NCBI RefSeq assembly: GCF_002734285.1
Contig: NZ_NSEA01000019.1
Span: 124,001-188,000 of the forward strand
DNA length: 64,000 nucleotides
Source: Fredinandcohnia onubensis
GTDB lineage: Bacteria; Bacillota; Bacilli; Bacillales; Bacillaceae_L
Direction: 5' to 3'
Positions 62,575 to 64,000 of this stretch are shown in pieces (within the stretch, counting starts at the first letter, position 1; the number at the start of each line of letters is the position of its first letter). The notes under the pieces are model-generated. The model searched no databases. It was not told the DNA's origin and saw only the letters and a list, made by a program, of their open reading frames with translations. Made by a program: the position numbers and the translations under genes.

Positions 62575-63045
62575 ATGAATCCACCTAATGCTCTCACTTA
62601 TTTACCAGAGTTTAAGGTAAAAGCTGTTCTTTCATACATTGGGGGCACTTCTCCTTAGGAGATTTTTTAGGGAGAATGGTATATCCCTTGATCTACTAGA
62701 TATAGATATACTTAGAAAGAGATTGTTTCAATGGAAGGAAATATATGATGAACAAGGTGAACTGGGGTTACTTTTTAATAAACGAGGTTCAGGAAGAAAA
62801 AAGTATAATAATCCTAAAGAGTTGTCTGTTGAAGAGAAATTAAAGAGAGTGGAAGCTCGTATTAAGCTTTTGGAAGCTCAAAATGACTGCTTAAAAAAGC
62901 TGGAGGAACTCGAAAGGCAGGCGATGAAGAAAAAACATTACTAACTCCTTCTCAAAAATTTGGACTGATTAAATCCACTTTAGAAAAATATGAATTAAAA
63001 AGACTGGTAAGCTATATTCAAGTTAAATCACCCTATCAGGTTCAT
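62575..63045 (+). pseudogene. IS3-type transposase remnant (OrfA and start of OrfB)
   Basis: Frame 1 from ATG 62575 gives YLPEFKVKAVLSYIGG, an OrfA N-terminus, and ends at a TAG at 62656. The rest of OrfA continues in another frame from about 62657 (ENGISLDLLDIDILRKRLFQW split, KRGSGRKKYNNPKELSVEEK, leucine-zipper region) to 62944. A frame after it reads PSQKFGLIKSTLEKYELKRL, the OrfB N-terminus, and stops near 63060. A frameshift, stops and the missing catalytic core mean it is inactive. Confidence 0.8.
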
Positions 63046-63062
63046 GGACTGATAGGGTGATT
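63026..63062 (+). repeat. 14-bp inverted repeat after the IS remnant
   Basis: AATCACCCTATCAG (63026-63039) and CTGATAGGGTGATT (63049-63062) are exact complements around a 9-base loop. It may be an old terminator or a scar from loss of the element. Confidence 0.6.
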
Positions 63063-63730
63063 AATAAACATGATTTGATATATAGGTCTTAGGGAATGAG
63101 GCCACCTCGACGTTTTCCTCTGTAACCATCATAAATGTCTTAGGAAGTTTATTTCTAGTTTTTATTATAATGATATTTGGCTTTATAATTTATGTACAAA
63201 GCAGGGATTACACTTTCAAACAATAGTTTGTTTAGTGGATTAGTTCAAATACGTAGGCGGATTCAAGTCAAGACTTATTATTGTTTACTTTTATAGTTAT
63301 ATATGTATGTCTTTATAGAATTCTTTGGTGGTTAATAATAAATAATAAATATTTAAAGAGGAGAGAGTTTTCATTTATAAAAATAATTACTTTGGTAAAA
63401 GTTATTGACATAAAAAATTAAAACATAAATAAGCGAGATTTTTTTAAAAAAACTCTAAATTATTTTCAAAGTAAGTAGATATAAACCTATATGAAATTAA
63501 GTAAAATCAATTATGAATGAGAAAAATTTCTTTAACCTTTATTGTTTCTACTGCTTAAATTATAATTTTTGAGAACACTTCCTTAATTTCGAATTAAAAT
63601 TGAAGCCAAAATAATAATAAAAAGATAAAATAAATTGGCTATTACTTTACACATAATAAAAAAATAATTCCTATTAAATATACATAATTTAATTTAATAT
63701 TAGTGTTGGTCAAATAGGAGGTATTGAGAA
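63063..63730. other. AT-rich stretch without a gene
   Basis: No open frame with a ribosome binding site was found. It holds the AAACAATAGTTTGTTT-like element (63214-63235) and an isolated TTGACA (63405-63410) with only a poor -10 after it. Confidence 0.6.
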
Positions 63731-63895
63731 ATGAGTATTTTTAGTAAACAACCTAAATCCGTTAAGAAAACATTAAGATATATACAACAAGATGTACAAA
63801 GTGTTGAAAAATTGGAAGAAATACAAAAAGTGATGAATGTTTTTATTAAAAAAAGAAGGGAACAATTACTGAAACATAGTGATTTACAAAAATAA
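63731..63895 (+). CDS. Small hypothetical protein
   Basis: 54 residues, basic and helical (SVKKTLRYIQQDVQSVEKL, then EIQKVMNVFIKKRREQL). ATG 63731 has an excellent AGGAGGT at 63717-63723. No family was recognised and it has no signal peptide or membrane segment. Codon use is AT-rich like the surroundings. It may be co-transcribed with the partial gene that follows after about 58 bp. Confidence 0.6.
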   Translation: MSIFSKQPKSVKKTLRYIQQDVQSVEKLEEIQKVMNVFIKKRREQLLKHSDLQK

Positions 63896-63953
63896 ATTTG
63901 TTTAAGGCTTTTTGGTGTTTATTGTAAATTCGTTCTGATGGAGGTAATTATGA

Positions 63954-64000
63954 ATGATTGTGAAGGACAAAATTTTCAAGATTTTTAGTATTGTTAAGCT
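63954..64000 (+). CDS. Start of a gene running past the window end
   Basis: ATG 63954 lies 8 bp after GGAGGT and opens MIVKDKIFKIFSIVK, which stays open to the window end. A competing ATG at 63950 gives only 12 codons. The product cannot be named. Confidence 0.4.
   Translation, partial: MIVKDKIFKIFSIVK

Noticed and set aside
62639-62944. Intact 101-codon gene at the IS remnant
   Set aside because: It starts in the middle of OrfA after a frameshift and has no ribosome binding site. It is part of the pseudogene.

Overview
The window is about 64 kb of low-GC, Firmicute-type DNA. Strong AGGAGG-like ribosome binding sites, frequent TTG and GTG starts, lipoprotein signal peptides, CcpA-type cre sites and YesM/YesN sensor pairs all point to a Bacillaceae member (Bacillus or Neobacillus-like). 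That placement is an inference from gene content. No rRNA, tRNA, CRISPR array or intact transposon was seen.

Layout. (1) 1-2.7 kb: the end of a catabolic operon (HpcH/HpaI aldolase fragment, SDR oxidoreductase, amidase-signature enzyme). (2) 2.8-13.4 kb: a regulated sugar or alditol import operon. A kinase made of a dead ABC-ATPase-like domain, GAF and HisKA_2 parts is divergent from an ANTAR response regulator. A long leader follows, with a consensus promoter, two look-alike hairpins and a terminator, and then an RbsB/RbsA/RbsC-type ABC transporter, an erythritol/L-threitol-type dehydrogenase, an AraD-like epimerase/aldolase and an FGGY kinase. (3) 13.8-25.8 kb: an arabinose-type locus. A membrane-anchored sugar-binding sensor, a YesM-type kinase and a YesN-type regulator precede a ChvE/XylF-type ABC transporter, a second copy of the FGGY kinase, a second AraD and AraA. 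(4) 26-33.6 kb: unrelated single genes (VOC protein, PH-like membrane protein, amidase endolysin, VWA lipoprotein, FkbM methyltransferase, TraX-like protein, M15 dipeptidase). (5) 34-52.4 kb: a sialic acid locus with a YesM/YesN pair, secreted sialidase, two ABC importers without ATPase genes, NanA, SGNH hydrolase, NanE, NanK and an RpiR-type regulator, interrupted by a flavoprotein on the other strand. (6) 52.7-62.5 kb: a HEPN-like/CBS protein and a cluster of dynamin-like GTPase proteins (TPR pseudo-GTPase, two P-loop GTPase-like proteins, a tail-anchored coiled-coil protein), with a VanZ-like and a tiny membrane protein in between. (7) 62.5-64 kb: an IS3-type transposase remnant, AT-rich DNA, one 54-codon gene and the start of another.

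Two intergenic repeat families run through the window. The first is a GC-rich nested palindrome with core GGGACAGGTCCC, in about 21 full or partial copies. The second is a terminator-like hairpin (GGCACAAYGAG arm), which in four places stands 13-26 bp before a copy of the first. Four genes have their stop codons inside palindrome copies.

The strongest candidates for undescribed biology are the pseudo-ABC/HisKA_2/ANTAR control of a sugar transporter operon and the dynamin-like cluster.
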